DNA of 64,000 nt from Sulfurimonas sp. HSL-1656 (GTDB taxonomy: Bacteria; Campylobacterota; Campylobacteria; Campylobacterales; Sulfurimonadaceae), in the NCBI RefSeq assembly GCF_039645585.1, contig NZ_CP147915.1, positions 558,001 to 622,000 of the forward strand. The letters are read 5' to 3'. Under the pieces are notes generated by a model. The model did no database searches. It was given only the letters and a program-made list of their open reading frames with translations, and had not been told where the DNA came from. Each line of letters starts with the position of its first letter. The stretch's first letter is position 1. Shown one piece after another: positions 35,522 to 43,850 of the stretch. Made by a program: the position numbers and the translations under genes.

Positions 35522-35736
35522 GAGGAGAGCAGTTCGAACCCTTCCGCTTTTTTGGCGGAGATAAGGTTGAGTGAGCTGAGAAGGGCCTCTTTTTTGCTGC
35601 TGAAATAGTGTTTCTTGGAGGTTTTGGAACAGTGCTTCCCGCAGTGGTGAACAAGCAGATAGTCGTTGAACAGCGTGGGGTAGAGTGCGATCTTGTAGTA
35701 GGAGAGGGACCGGTCGTTTTTGCGTACAAGAACCAT
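35518..35736 (-). CDS. Small WGR-domain-like protein
   Basis: 72 residues. The run YYKIALYPTLFNDYLLVHHCGK, then KKHYFSSKKEALLSSLNLISAKKAEGF, matches the WGR fold of poly-ADP-ribose polymerases and MolR-like bacterial proteins, but the WGR triad itself is replaced by HCGK. WGR domains bind nucleic acid ends. Here it is a free-standing domain. The stop TAA overlaps the nhaC stop by 3 bases on the other strand; the ATG is at 35736. Confidence 0.7.
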   Translation of the reverse strand: MVLVRKNDRSLSYYKIALYPTLFNDYLLVHHCGKHCSKTSKKHYFSSKKEALLSSLNLISAKKAEGFELLSS

Positions 35737-35834
35737 TTTCGCAATCCTGTTCGGTTTTGTTGATTGTAGCGGATTTATACGGAAAATGCAAAAACACGGA
35801 AGTCAACGTATTCTTGACCGGCGGAACTGAATAG

Positions 35835-36431
35835 TTACGGAGCGTCGCCGGCAGGTGCCGCGGAGTGGAATCCCCCGCTGTCGATGTATTTCAGAAGTGT
35901 CCCGGGATAGACGGGGGGGATGGTGACGGTGAGCTCGCCCTTCGGTCCGAGGAAGAGCAGCGTCGTTTCTTTCTGTGCGGCAGTCTCGAGCCAGCTTCGC
36001 GGTACGCTGATGTAATAGTTGTCGTAATAAACACCGTCGCGGATATAGGAGGTGTAGGCAAAGACGTCGTGCTGCTTGCCCGCGGTATCGACGGCCGTGT
36101 TAAAGCCGCCCCATTCAGTCGCTTTGAGACTGAAAAGCAGCAAATAGCGCGGTGGGATGATGTCGGTGATCTCGTCCCTGTCGTCAAGGGTGAGCTGAGC
36201 ATTGAAGGTGGTGCTGAGTCCGCCTTTCAGCCCCAGGTAGCGGGGGGAGGAGATGCGGCTCGGCAGAACGATGGAGACCAGGTTCTCTTCCGGGTAGGAG
36301 ACCTCAATATGCTCCAGGAGGTACGCCTCCGTCATAGGGTCGGGCAGGGGCTCGGGTAGCGGCTTTTTGGCACAACCTGTGCCCAGCACAATGATAAGAA
36401 GTGGAATTAACCAGATGATTGTTCGCTGCAT
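35835..36431 (-). CDS. Lipoprotein of unknown function
   Basis: 198 residues from ATG 36431. A lipobox LGTGC closes a clear signal (MQRTIIWLIPLLIIVLGTGC), followed by a Pro-rich linker KKPLPEPLPDP. The rest is strand-rich with many aromatics (PPRYLLLFSLKATEWGGFNTAVD; VFAYTSYIRDGVYYDNYYISVPRSWLE). I do not recognise the family. It is divergent from the two-component system, sharing a 38-bp promoter region. Confidence 0.65.
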   Translation of the reverse strand: MQRTIIWLIPLLIIVLGTGCAKKPLPEPLPDPMTEAYLLEHIEVSYPEENLVSIVLPSRISSPRYLGLKGGLSTTFNAQLTLDDRDEITDIIPPRYLLLFSLKATEWGGFNTAVDTAGKQHDVFAYTSYIRDGVYYDNYYISVPRSWLETAAQKETTLLFLGPKGELTVTIPPVYPGTLLKYIDSGGFHSAAPAGDAP

Positions 36432-36469
36432 GGTCGACAATTTTACCATATCCTGATACAATCAACCGT

Positions 36470-37138
36470 ATGAAGAACGCGACGATCCTCCTGCTCGAAG
36501 ACGATACGGCTCTGCATGAAACCCTGAGCGAATATCTCGATGAGGAGGGGTTTGAAGTGGTCGGCTGTTTCGACGGGGAGGCGGCGGAAGACCAGCTGTA
36601 TGAACGCAGTTTTGACCTGTTGATCCTGGATGTCAATGTCCCGGGGAAGAACGGCTTCGAGGTGTTGCGGGAGGCACGCGAGCGCGGCGTCGAGACCCCG
36701 GCGCTCTTTCTGACGACGCGCGACAGTGCCGCCGATGCGGAGCGGGGGTTTGAGAGCGGGGCGGATGACTATGTCCGCAAGCCTTTTTCGCTCAAAGAAT
36801 TGCTGCTGCGCGTCCAGAGCATGCTGCGTCGCCGCTTCTCCCACCCCGCCAGTGAGCGGATGGATCTGGGGGGCGGATTGGCGTTTGATCTGCAAAACGC
36901 ACTCCTCTACGATAACGGCGAGCCGGTCAAACTGGCGGAAAAACCGCGTAAACTCCTCGAACTGCTGCTGCAGCGACGCGGCGATGTCGTGACCCATGAA
37001 GTGATCAATGCGCACCTCTGGGGTTTTGAAGAGACTCCAAGCGAAGAGGCGCTTCGCACCTACATCAAAACCCTCAGGAGCGCCGTTGGCAAAGACCGTA
37101 TCATCAGCCACAAACGTACGGGCTATCAGTTTCGCTGA
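36470..37138 (+). CDS. OmpR/PhoB-family response regulator
   Basis: 222 residues from ATG 36470. Receiver domain: acidic pair in LLLEDDTA, phosphoacceptor D54 in LILDVNVPGKNG, FLTTRDSAADAERGFESGADDYVRKPF with the conserved Thr and Lys. The DNA-binding winged helix has KLAEKPRKLLELLLQRRGDVVTHEVI and EALRTYIKTLRSAVGKDRIISHKRTGYQF, a standard Trans_reg_C. It is co-transcribed with the histidine kinase that overlaps its 3' end by 53 bp. Confidence 0.92.
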   Translation: MKNATILLLEDDTALHETLSEYLDEEGFEVVGCFDGEAAEDQLYERSFDLLILDVNVPGKNGFEVLREARERGVETPALFLTTRDSAADAERGFESGADDYVRKPFSLKELLLRVQSMLRRRFSHPASERMDLGGGLAFDLQNALLYDNGEPVKLAEKPRKLLELLLQRRGDVVTHEVINAHLWGFEETPSEEALRTYIKTLRSAVGKDRIISHKRTGYQFR

Positions 37139-38276
37139 AAACCGGACGTTCCGTTCTTTCGTCCTGCTCTATACCCTGATGGGGCTGGCCATCCTGGCGC
37201 TGCTCGGGCTGCTTTACTTCCGTGCTTCCAAGGCGGAGATGCTCTCATCACACCGCTTGTCGATGCAGCTTGAAGGGGAGAGCTACCTGCCGAATCTGAT
37301 CAAATGGATGCAGGGGGAGCGTGCGGACTTCCCGGTTGATCCGGCCTACGACACGGCGTTCTACCTTGGTCAAAAACATGTGGGCGGCCGTCTGCCGATG
37401 CCGCCGCTGGACTTTTCGCCCGGTATCCATGAAAACCGGGGGATGATTTACCTGGTGATCCCGATGGGCTCGTACGGCCTCAAAGAGGGCAAAACGGTGA
37501 TGATGACCCGGGATGACGGACTGTGGCTGCAGCTTTACTGGCGCAGTGCAGCCATGTACGGAACGGCACTGTTTGTCCTGCTGCTGCTGACCGGGGTGGG
37601 GCTCTCCCGATTGTTCCTGCGACCGATGAAAGAGGCGGTGGCGCTGCTGGACAGTTTTATCAAGGATACGACCCATGAACTCAACACCCCGGTGACGGCG
37701 ATTCTGACGAACGTGGAGCGCCTAGATACGGCGCTGCTGGATGACAAGCAGCGTAAAAAGATCGCCCGTATCGAGACGGCGGCACGGACGATCGGGTCGA
37801 TCTATGACGATCTGACGTTCCTGCTGCTGCGGCGCGATGTCCGCATCGAGGACGTTCCGATTGATCTGGCGGCATTTGTGAAAGAGCGGGTGGAGTATTT
37901 TCAGACCCGTTTCGACGCCAAGGGGCTGCATCTGGAGATAGAGGTGGAAGCGACGGCAAACGTCGTGATGGACCGGACGCTGGCGGCGCGCCTTATTGAC
38001 AACCTTCTCTCGAATGCCGTCAAATACAGTGACAGGGATACGTCTGTTCTGGTGGGGATCAGTGCGGAGGGAATGCGGCTTGAGAACACCGGCGTCCCGA
38101 TCCCGGAAGAAAAACTCTCCCATATATTTGAGCGTTTTGCCCGGGCAGACGAGAGCCGGGGAGGCTTCGGCATCGGGCTGCACCTGGTCGCGCAGATCGC
38201 GGCGCGCTACCGTATTCGTATTGCGGTGGAAACGGAGGGGAAACGAACCCGTTTCGTACTCACTTGGCCCCGATAA
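37086..38276 (+). CDS. Sensor histidine kinase (membrane, short type)
   Basis: 396 residues from TTG 37086, which has AGGAG 6 bp upstream; the frame also opens at 37008, deep in the regulator gene. Helix 1 is at about 24-42 and helix 2 at about 155-175, enclosing a 110-residue periplasmic sensor. No HAMP domain is apparent: DHp starts right after helix 2 with FIKDTTHELNTPVTAILTNVERL (H197). Catalytic-domain boxes are NLLSNAVKYS (N), RGGFGIGLHLVAQ (G1/G2) and FERFARAD (F). It ends 17 bp inside the convergent cytochrome gene. The signal is unknown. Confidence 0.88.
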   Translation: MAKTVSSATNVRAISFAENRTFRSFVLLYTLMGLAILALLGLLYFRASKAEMLSSHRLSMQLEGESYLPNLIKWMQGERADFPVDPAYDTAFYLGQKHVGGRLPMPPLDFSPGIHENRGMIYLVIPMGSYGLKEGKTVMMTRDDGLWLQLYWRSAAMYGTALFVLLLLTGVGLSRLFLRPMKEAVALLDSFIKDTTHELNTPVTAILTNVERLDTALLDDKQRKKIARIETAARTIGSIYDDLTFLLLRRDVRIEDVPIDLAAFVKERVEYFQTRFDAKGLHLEIEVEATANVVMDRTLAARLIDNLLSNAVKYSDRDTSVLVGISAEGMRLENTGVPIPEEKLSHIFERFARADESRGGFGIGLHLVAQIAARYRIRIAVETEGKRTRFVLTWPR

Positions 38277-38550
38277 ACTCAGCGATCGCTTTGATCTGAG
38301 CATCGTCCAGGGAAGCCGCCTGGCCTTTCATCAGCGCCTTCATGGAAGCACCGTATGTGCCGTCTTTGTAGCCCTTGAGAGCGGTTTCGATCTCTGTAGG
38401 CGTCATCGTATTGATGACCTTGCTTTTGCCGAGGGCGTGTTTTTCGCCGTTGGCACCGTGACAGGCCGCACATTTGTTAAAGAGGGCCTGGCCGTCCGCC
38501 GCGCTGAGTGCGACGCCGAGGATGGTGATGAGTAACAGTGACTTTTTCAT
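38260..38550 (-). CDS. Small periplasmic cytochrome c (class I)
   Basis: 96 residues from ATG 38550, with signal peptide MKKSLLLITILGVALSA and one heme-binding CAACH (NKCAACHGANGEKHALGKSK). A Met in IEFIGAK-side is not certain, but MKALMKGQAASL could give the axial Met. It is the classic cytochrome c553-like electron carrier, here convergent with the histidine kinase gene (17 bp overlap). The frame is open upstream to 38667 but with no RBS. Confidence 0.85.
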   Translation of the reverse strand: MKKSLLLITILGVALSAADGQALFNKCAACHGANGEKHALGKSKVINTMTPTEIETALKGYKDGTYGASMKALMKGQAASLDDAQIKAIAEFIGAK

Positions 38551-38660
38551 GGTGTGTCTCCTAATGTTTTGATACAGGCAGTATAGAAAACGATTGTGGA
38601 GGGATTGTGAAGCCCAAGAACAGGGCAAATAATTTTTCGGCTGATGAAAAAAGACGTAAG

Positions 38661-38713
38661 AGGACAACGCTTTGAAATAACGGGCTACAGGGGAATCGTA
38701 TAGCAGGTCGAAA
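38661..38713. repeat. Degenerate partial copy of the 24.2-kb structured element
   Basis: AACGCTTTGAAA (38667-38678), GGGCTACAG (38682-38690) and AGGTCGAAA (38705-38713) line up with GACGCTTTGAAA, TGGCTGTAGCC and AAGTCGAAA at 24270-24304. The rest is diverged or absent. Confidence 0.45.
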
Positions 38714-38767
38714 CCGAATGGGGGAGCTTAACTTCTCACTTTCAGGATGCTTATGCCTTCAACGACG

Positions 38768-38773
38768 TATAAT
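38768..38773 (+). promoter_or_regulatory. Putative pckA -10 box
   Basis: ACGTATAATTCC holds TATAAT 106 bp before the pckA ATG. Another AT-rich candidate (CCATATAAG) is nearer the gene, about 40 bp before the start. Confidence 0.45.
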
Positions 38774-38878
38774 TCCACACTTCGTTTTTGTATGCAGCCC
38801 GCACACAGTGTCTTTAAGCGAAAGCAAACGGTGGGCCTATTACCATATAAGAACAGCAAAAGAGAGAAGGCAGATAAG

Positions 38879-40471
38879 ATGATGAATGCGGAAGCACTGG
38901 AAGCATTAGGCATTAAGAATACCCAAGAGATTTTTTATAACCTTTCCCTGGACGACCTGATCGACCATGAACTCAAAAACGGCGAGTGTCATATGACGAG
39001 CAGCGGTGCGACCACGGTCGATACCGGCATCTTCACCGGCCGCAGCCCCAAGGACAAATTCTTTGTCTTTGAAGAGCCTTCCAACAAATATATTGCCTGG
39101 GGCGATGTGAATCAGCCCGTCTCCAAAGCAGTGTTTGATGAGGTGTATGCTGTCGCCATCAAAGAGCTTTCCGGTAAGAAGCTCTACGTCAACGACCTCT
39201 TCAGCGGTGCCAGCGCCTCCAGCCGCCGCAACATCCGTTTCGTCTCCGAAATCGCATGGCAGTCCCACTTCGTCCGTAACATGTTCATCGTGCCGAAGAC
39301 GGAGGAGCTTGAAGGTTTCACGCCGGATTTCACGCTGCTCAATGCCTGTAAAGCCGTCAACGAAAAGTGGGAAGAGCATGGTCTCAACTCCGAGGTATTC
39401 GTTCTGTTCAATGTCGAGGAGAACATCGCGATCGTCGGCGGTACTTTCTATGGCGGGGAGATGAAAAAAGGGATCTTCTCCATGATGAACTACTGGCTCC
39501 CGCTCGAGGGCAAGATGGCCATGCACTGTTCCGCCAACGTCGGCAAGGATGGGGATACGGCACTCTTCTTCGGCCTTTCCGGTACGGGAAAAACAACCCT
39601 CTCCACCGACCCGAACCGCGCGCTGATCGGCGACGATGAGCACGGCTGGGATGACGAAGGGGTCTTCAACTTCGAAGGCGGCTGTTACGCCAAGGTTATC
39701 GATATCGATCCGAAGAACGAGCCTGAGATCTACGCAGCCATCCGCCGCGGTGCACTGCTGGAGAACGTCGTCTTCGACGAAGAGGGTATCGTTGACTACG
39801 GTGACGGCAGCAAAACGGAGAACACCCGTGTCTCCTACCCGATCGAGCACATCGATAACCGTCAGCCGGGCCTGATGGCGGGACATCCGAAAAACATCAT
39901 CTTCCTTACCGCGGACGCCTTCGGTGTTCTGCCTCCGGTCTCCAAACTCTCCAAAGAGCAGGCGATGTACTACTTCCTCAGCGGTTACACGGCCAAGGTC
40001 GCCGGGACCGAACGCGGGATTACCGAGCCGGTCGCAACCTTCTCCGCCTGTTTCGGTGAAGCGTTCCTGCCGCTGCACCCGACGGTCTATGCGAAGCTTC
40101 TCGGCGAAAAGATCGACAAGCACGGCGTCAACGTCTACCTGGTCAACACCGGCTGGACGGGCGGGCCTTACGGTATCGGCAAACGTATGAGTATCAAAGA
40201 TACGCGCGCCTGTATCGACGCGATCCTTGACGGTTCCATCAACGACTGCGAATTCGATACGACGAGAACGTTCCGCCTCAAGGTACCGAAGACACTCGGC
40301 GATATCGACCCGAAAGTTCTCAACCCGCGCAACGCCTGGGCAAACAAAGAGGAGTTCGATGCGGCACGCGACCGTCTCGCGGCAATGTTCATCGACAACT
40401 TCCACAAATACGAAGAGGCCGGCGGTCACGAATTCGACTACCACGAGGCGGGACCGAAAATCGAGTCCTGA
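38879..40471 (+). CDS. pckA: Phosphoenolpyruvate carboxykinase (ATP)
   Basis: 530 residues from ATG 38879 (RBS GAGAAGG); a second ATG is next. It converts oxaloacetate and ATP to PEP and CO2, linking the TCA intermediates to gluconeogenesis. Key sites: [31 protein letters not shown] (kinase-1a, K238), [26 protein letters not shown] (kinase-2) and a C-terminal ATP clamp with [17 protein letters not shown]. Upstream the frame is open to 38747 but the RBS-supported start is preferred. In an autotroph-like Campylobacterota this enzyme feeds biosynthesis from rTCA intermediates; that context is inference. Confidence 0.95.
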   Translation: MMNAEALEALGIKNTQEIFYNLSLDDLIDHELKNGECHMTSSGATTVDTGIFTGRSPKDKFFVFEEPSNKYIAWGDVNQPVSKAVFDEVYAVAIKELSGKKLYVNDLFSGASASSRRNIRFVSEIAWQSHFVRNMFIVPKTEELEGFTPDFTLLNACKAVNEKWEEHGLNSEVFVLFNVEENIAIVGGTFYGGEMKKGIFSMMNYWLPLEGKMAMHCSANVGKDGDTALFFGLSGTGKTTLSTDPNRALIGDDEHGWDDEGVFNFEGGCYAKVIDIDPKNEPEIYAAIRRGALLENVVFDEEGIVDYGDGSKTENTRVSYPIEHIDNRQPGLMAGHPKNIIFLTADAFGVLPPVSKLSKEQAMYYFLSGYTAKVAGTERGITEPVATFSACFGEAFLPLHPTVYAKLLGEKIDKHGVNVYLVNTGWTGGPYGIGKRMSIKDTRACIDAILDGSINDCEFDTTRTFRLKVPKTLGDIDPKVLNPRNAWANKEEFDAARDRLAAMFIDNFHKYEEAGGHEFDYHEAGPKIES

Positions 40472-40476
40472 TCCCG

Positions 40477-40490
40477 ACGGGCTCGCCCGT
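40477..40490 (+). terminator. Weak hairpin after pckA
   Basis: ACGGG and CCCGT form a short stem with a CTCG loop just after the stop, then a pyrimidine-rich tract (TGGCATTCCCTTCTTCTCTTT). It could be a weak intrinsic terminator. Confidence 0.45.
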
Positions 40491-40515
40491 TGGCATTCCC
40501 TTCTTCTCTTTAGAG

Positions 40516-40521
40516 TATAAT
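40516..40521 (+). promoter_or_regulatory. Putative dedA-family -10 box
   Basis: TTAGAGTATAATCCC carries TATAAT at 40516-40521, 28 bp before the ATG at 40549. Confidence 0.5.
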
Positions 40522-40548
40522 CCCCCAAATCTCTTTTTCGGACTGTTT

Positions 40549-41112
40549 ATGGAAGATATGTTCTCCAACTTGACAACGTACGGCTATATTGCACTTTTCC
40601 TCTATTCGCTCGGCGGCGGGTTTGTGGGCCTGATGGCGGCCGGGGTACTCTCCTACATGGGGAAGATGGACCTGGTGACGGCGATGACGGTGGCGATGGT
40701 CTCGAACTTCCTGGGCGATACACTGCTGTTTTATATGGCGCGCTACCACAAGAAAGAGGTGCTGAACTATTTTCACAAACACCGCCGTAAGCTGGCCCTG
40801 TCGCATATGCTGATGAAGAAACACGGCAGCTGGATCATCTTCATGCAGAAATTCGTCTACGGCATCAAAACCCTGATCCCGCTTGCGATCGGGATCACGA
40901 AGTATGATTTCACACGCTTCTCCGTCCTCAACTTTTTCGCGGCAGTGCTGTGGGCCCTGGTCGTGGGGCTGGGGAGTTATTTGGCCGGAAAACCGATCAT
41001 GGGTGTTTACGAGGTTATTGTCGAACGCCCCTATATCGCACCGCTGATCATCGTCGTACTGGGCGGGCTCATCTGGTTCTACCTCAGCCGGGCGACAAAG
41101 AAAAAAGCGTAG
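40549..41112 (+). CDS. DedA-family (SNARE-associated/VTT) membrane protein
   Basis: 187 residues with several membrane helices and the DedA core: LFLYSLGGGFVGLMAAGVLSYMG, FLGDTLLFYMARYHK, and the family motif FMQKFVYGIKTLIPLAIGITKY followed by NFFAAVLWALVVGLGSYLAG. DedA proteins are proposed to translocate undecaprenyl phosphate or other phospholipids and affect envelope integrity. Convergent with uvrB, separated by the heptamer-repeat hairpin. Confidence 0.85.
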   Translation: MEDMFSNLTTYGYIALFLYSLGGGFVGLMAAGVLSYMGKMDLVTAMTVAMVSNFLGDTLLFYMARYHKKEVLNYFHKHRRKLALSHMLMKKHGSWIIFMQKFVYGIKTLIPLAIGITKYDFTRFSVLNFFAAVLWALVVGLGSYLAGKPIMGVYEVIVERPYIAPLIIVVLGGLIWFYLSRATKKKA

Positions 41113-41182
41113 CTTTTTGAGCGTTGAGCGTTAAGAACAGAACCAGGATGACTTCTCATCCTACGCTTAACGCTTAACGCTA
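41112..41182. terminator. Heptamer-repeat hairpin between convergent dedA-family and uvrB genes
   Basis: GAGCGTTGAGCGTTAAG (41119-41135) pairs with CTTAACGCTTAACGCT (41166-41181), two copies of a GCGTTAA heptamer in each arm. An inner 6-bp hairpin AGGATG/CATCCT sits at 41145-41162. The arms extend with GCTTT/AAAGC at the ends. A U-rich flank on the plus side (GCTTTTT) makes the hairpin a plausible bidirectional terminator. See 15506-15657 for the same plan with another heptamer. Confidence 0.65.
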
Positions 41183-43153
41183 AAGCTGCCTGATCTTCGC
41201 GATCTCGTCGCGGAGCCGGGCCGCCTCTTCGAACTCCAGCTTCTTGGCCGCCTCCTTCATCTTTAGGTTCAGTTCATTGAGAATCTTTTTGCGCTCGGCA
41301 GCGGGCATCTTCTCCAGTTTCTTGCGTTTGTTGTAGAGCTCACCCGTCTCTTCGAGCTTGAGGTTTTCGTCGAGTTTGCGTTTGACGGTCGTCGGGGTTA
41401 TACCGTGGGCTTCGTTGTGCGCCATCTGTTTTTCGCGGCGCTGCTTGTTAATGTCGATGGCGGCCTGCATCGAGCGTGTCATCTTCTTGGCATAGAGGAT
41501 GACACGTCCGTCGGCGTTGCGCGCGGCGCGCCCGATCGTCTGGACCAGCGAAGTCTCCGAGCGCAGGAAGCCCTCCTTGTCGGCGTCGAGGATGGCGACG
41601 AGGCTGACTTCGGGCAGGTCCAGCCCTTCGCGAAGGAGGTTGATCCCGATGAGGACGTCAAACTCCCCCAGACGGAGGCTGCGGATGATCTGGTTGCGTT
41701 CGATCGCATCGATATCGGAGTGCATATACTGCACCTTGATGCCGAGGTCGGCCAGATAGGTCGTCAGTGACTCCGCCATCTTCTTGGTCAGGACCGTGAC
41801 CAGGACCCGGTCGCCTTTTTCCACGGTCTTTTTGATCTCGTCGTGGAGGTCTTCGACCTGGTTGTCCGAGTCCTTGATCGTGACGATGGGATCAAGCAGC
41901 CCCGTCGGGCGGATGATCTGTTCGGCCTTGACGGCGCTGAGCTCGAGTTCCGTTTCGGCGGGGGTGGCGGAGACGAAGAGGTAGTGGGGTGCTTTGTTAA
42001 TGAACTCCTCGTATTTGAGCGGCCGGTTGTCGAGGGCGCTTGGCAGGCGGAAGCCGTATTCGACCAGGACCTCTTTGCGGCTGCGGTCGCCGGCGTACAT
42101 GCCGCGGAACTGCGGCAGGGAGACGTGCGATTCGTCGACGATGATCATGTACTTGTCGTGGTTTATCGAAAAGTAGTCCAGCAGGGTGTAGGGTGCTTCG
42201 CCGGGCTTCTTACCGGTGAGATGGCGCGAATAGTTTTCGACCCCCTTGCACATGCCGACGGTTTCCAGCATCTCCAGGTCGAACTCGGTCCGCTGCTTTA
42301 GACGCTGCGCTTCGACGATTTTCTCGTTGGCAAGCAAGTTGTCGAGGCGCTCGCCCAGCTCATCCTCGATCGTCTTGACGGCCCGGGAGAGCCTCTCCTG
42401 GCCGACCGTGAACTGGCTGGTGGCGTATACAGTTACCTTCTCCTTCTCTTCGAGCTTCTTGTTGGCGATCACCTCGAAGGTATAGATGGCCTCGATTTCG
42501 TCACCGAAGAATTCGACGCGGATCGCTTCATCCTCGAGGTAGGGCGGATAGATGTCGAGGACGTCGCCGCTGACGCGGAGGTGGCCGCTGTCGAAGTAGG
42601 TGTCGTTACGGGAGTAGCCCATCTCTACCAGGCGTAACAGAAGCTCCTTCTGTCCGATCTCCTGTCCGACTTCGAGGATCTGCACCATTTTGGCGTACTC
42701 CTCCGGGTCCCCCAGACCGTAGTTGGCGGAGACGGAGGCGATGACGATAACATCGTCATAGCTGAGCAGGTTCGCCGTTGCGGAGAGGCGCAGGCGTTCG
42801 AGCTCGTCATTGATGGAGCTGTCTTTTTCAATAAAGAGGTCCTGGCGCGGGATGTAGGCTTCGGGCTGGTAGTAGTCGTAGTAGCTGATGAAGTACTCGA
42901 CGTGGTTGTTGGGAAAGAAAGCCTTGAATTCGCTGTAGAGCTGGGCGGCGAGCGTTTTGTTGTGGGTCATGATGATCGTCGGCAGCTGGGTCTTCTCGAT
43001 CACTTTGGCCATCGTATAGGTCTTTCCGCTCCCGGTGACCCCCTCGAGGGTCTGGTAACGGTTGCCCTCGAGGACGCTCCCGGCCAGTGTGGCGATTGCC
43101 CCCGGCTGGTCCCCCGCCGGCGCATACTCCGTGACGACTTCAAATCTGCCCAC
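41180..43153 (-). CDS. uvrB: Excinuclease ABC subunit B
   Basis: 657 residues, the damage-verification helicase of nucleotide excision repair. Walker [14 protein letters not shown], the beta-hairpin region with [55 protein letters not shown], helicase motif V/VI region [43 protein letters not shown], and a C-terminal UVR motif ([15 protein letters not shown]) that binds UvrC. The stop codon lies in the heptamer hairpin. A minus-strand TATAAT lies at 43193-43188. Confidence 0.96.
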   Translation of the reverse strand: MGRFEVVTEYAPAGDQPGAIATLAGSVLEGNRYQTLEGVTGSGKTYTMAKVIEKTQLPTIIMTHNKTLAAQLYSEFKAFFPNNHVEYFISYYDYYQPEAYIPRQDLFIEKDSSINDELERLRLSATANLLSYDDVIVIASVSANYGLGDPEEYAKMVQILEVGQEIGQKELLLRLVEMGYSRNDTYFDSGHLRVSGDVLDIYPPYLEDEAIRVEFFGDEIEAIYTFEVIANKKLEEKEKVTVYATSQFTVGQERLSRAVKTIEDELGERLDNLLANEKIVEAQRLKQRTEFDLEMLETVGMCKGVENYSRHLTGKKPGEAPYTLLDYFSINHDKYMIIVDESHVSLPQFRGMYAGDRSRKEVLVEYGFRLPSALDNRPLKYEEFINKAPHYLFVSATPAETELELSAVKAEQIIRPTGLLDPIVTIKDSDNQVEDLHDEIKKTVEKGDRVLVTVLTKKMAESLTTYLADLGIKVQYMHSDIDAIERNQIIRSLRLGEFDVLIGINLLREGLDLPEVSLVAILDADKEGFLRSETSLVQTIGRAARNADGRVILYAKKMTRSMQAAIDINKQRREKQMAHNEAHGITPTTVKRKLDENLKLEETGELYNKRKKLEKMPAAERKKILNELNLKMKEAAKKLEFEEAARLRDEIAKIRQL

Positions 43154-43183
43154 CCATCATCCTTTAGTCTTATCTCTTTGTGA

Positions 43184-43193
43184 TAGAATTATA
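43184..43193. promoter_or_regulatory. Overlapping divergent -10 boxes (uvrB / coiled-coil gene)
   Basis: TAGAAT on the plus strand (43184-43189) and TATAAT on the minus strand (43193-43188) overlap in one 10-bp segment between the two divergent starts, so the two promoters could compete. Confidence 0.5.
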
Positions 43194-43253
43194 ACCAAGA
43201 GCGGCAGGGAGCCATTCCTGCCGGAGAATTGAGCGAAACAGGATCAGAGAATA

Positions 43254-43487
43254 ATGGAACAGCAATCACAAAACGTCGTTGACAGACTCGGCGGAAAAGT
43301 CGCGCAGGTCATGGCCCAGCTGCACGCCCTCAAAGAGGAGAACGAGGTCCTGAAAAACGACCTGATGAACCAGCAGGCGCAAAACGAAGCCTACCGCGGC
43401 CAGATCGAACGTCTCGAGGCGGACAATGCTGCCAAAGAGCGCGAGATCGAAGAGATCGTCAACAAAATCGAGAGCATTCTCGGATAA
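43254..43487 (+). CDS. Small coiled-coil protein, ZapB-like
   Basis: 77 residues, almost entirely a heptad-patterned helix (LGGKVAQVMAQLHALKEENEVLKNDLMNQQAQNEAYRGQIERLEADNAAKEREIEEIVNKIESIL), without Cys or Trp. The size and pattern match ZapB-type cell-division coiled-coils that help organise the Z ring, but coiled-coils look alike and identity is not proven. The next small gene starts 21 bp after its stop, so they are probably co-expressed. Confidence 0.6.
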   Translation: MEQQSQNVVDRLGGKVAQVMAQLHALKEENEVLKNDLMNQQAQNEAYRGQIERLEADNAAKEREIEEIVNKIESILG

Positions 43488-43508
43488 GCCGGAGTCCCGG
43501 CACAGCGT

Positions 43509-43727
43509 ATGAGCAAAAAAGTCTCCCTCACCGTCAACCGCAGCCGCTTCGACATCGACCTCGATGACGCTTTCGCGGATTTCCTGCTGAACCAACTCGA
43601 AAAAGATTTCAAACTGGACGGCAACAATGATCTGAAGGTCTTGCTGCAGGCGTATGTCAAGAAGAACTATGAGTTGTTTGAGCAGGATAGAAAAATTGTC
43701 AAGTTACTTGAAACGCTTGAAACGTAA
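43509..43727 (+). CDS. Small hypothetical protein next to the coiled-coil gene
   Basis: 72 residues. The first half reads VSLTVNRSRFDIDLDDAFADFLLNQLEKDF, a strand pair plus helix, and the end (LLQAYVKKNYELFEQDRKIVKLLETLE) is helical. The N-terminal strand is reminiscent of the start of ZapA-like proteins (VSLTVNRSRFDI), which would fit a partner of ZapB-like protein, but the match is weak. Upstream of the low-GC island; its last codons already turn AT-richer. Confidence 0.55.
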   Translation: MSKKVSLTVNRSRFDIDLDDAFADFLLNQLEKDFKLDGNNDLKVLLQAYVKKNYELFEQDRKIVKLLETLET

Positions 43728-43850
43728 AGGCGGGATATAGTTAGTGCATCAAATGTTTCGGGAGTATAGAACTTTCTTTTCTCAAAATCCTTTTCAGTGG
43801 TTGGCTTTCTATGACATCAACAATTTTATTGCTGCTGAGGAAGTAATTGG

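Larger units (their letters stand above)
38551..38878. other. Intergenic region with partial repeat and pckA promoter
   Basis: No gene is seen. 38661-38713 resembles part of the element at 24211-24479 (both contain ACGCTTTGAAA, then GGCT and GTCGAAA with similar spacing). TATAAT at 38768-38773 is a good -10 for pckA, which would give a leader of about 100 nt. Confidence 0.5.
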
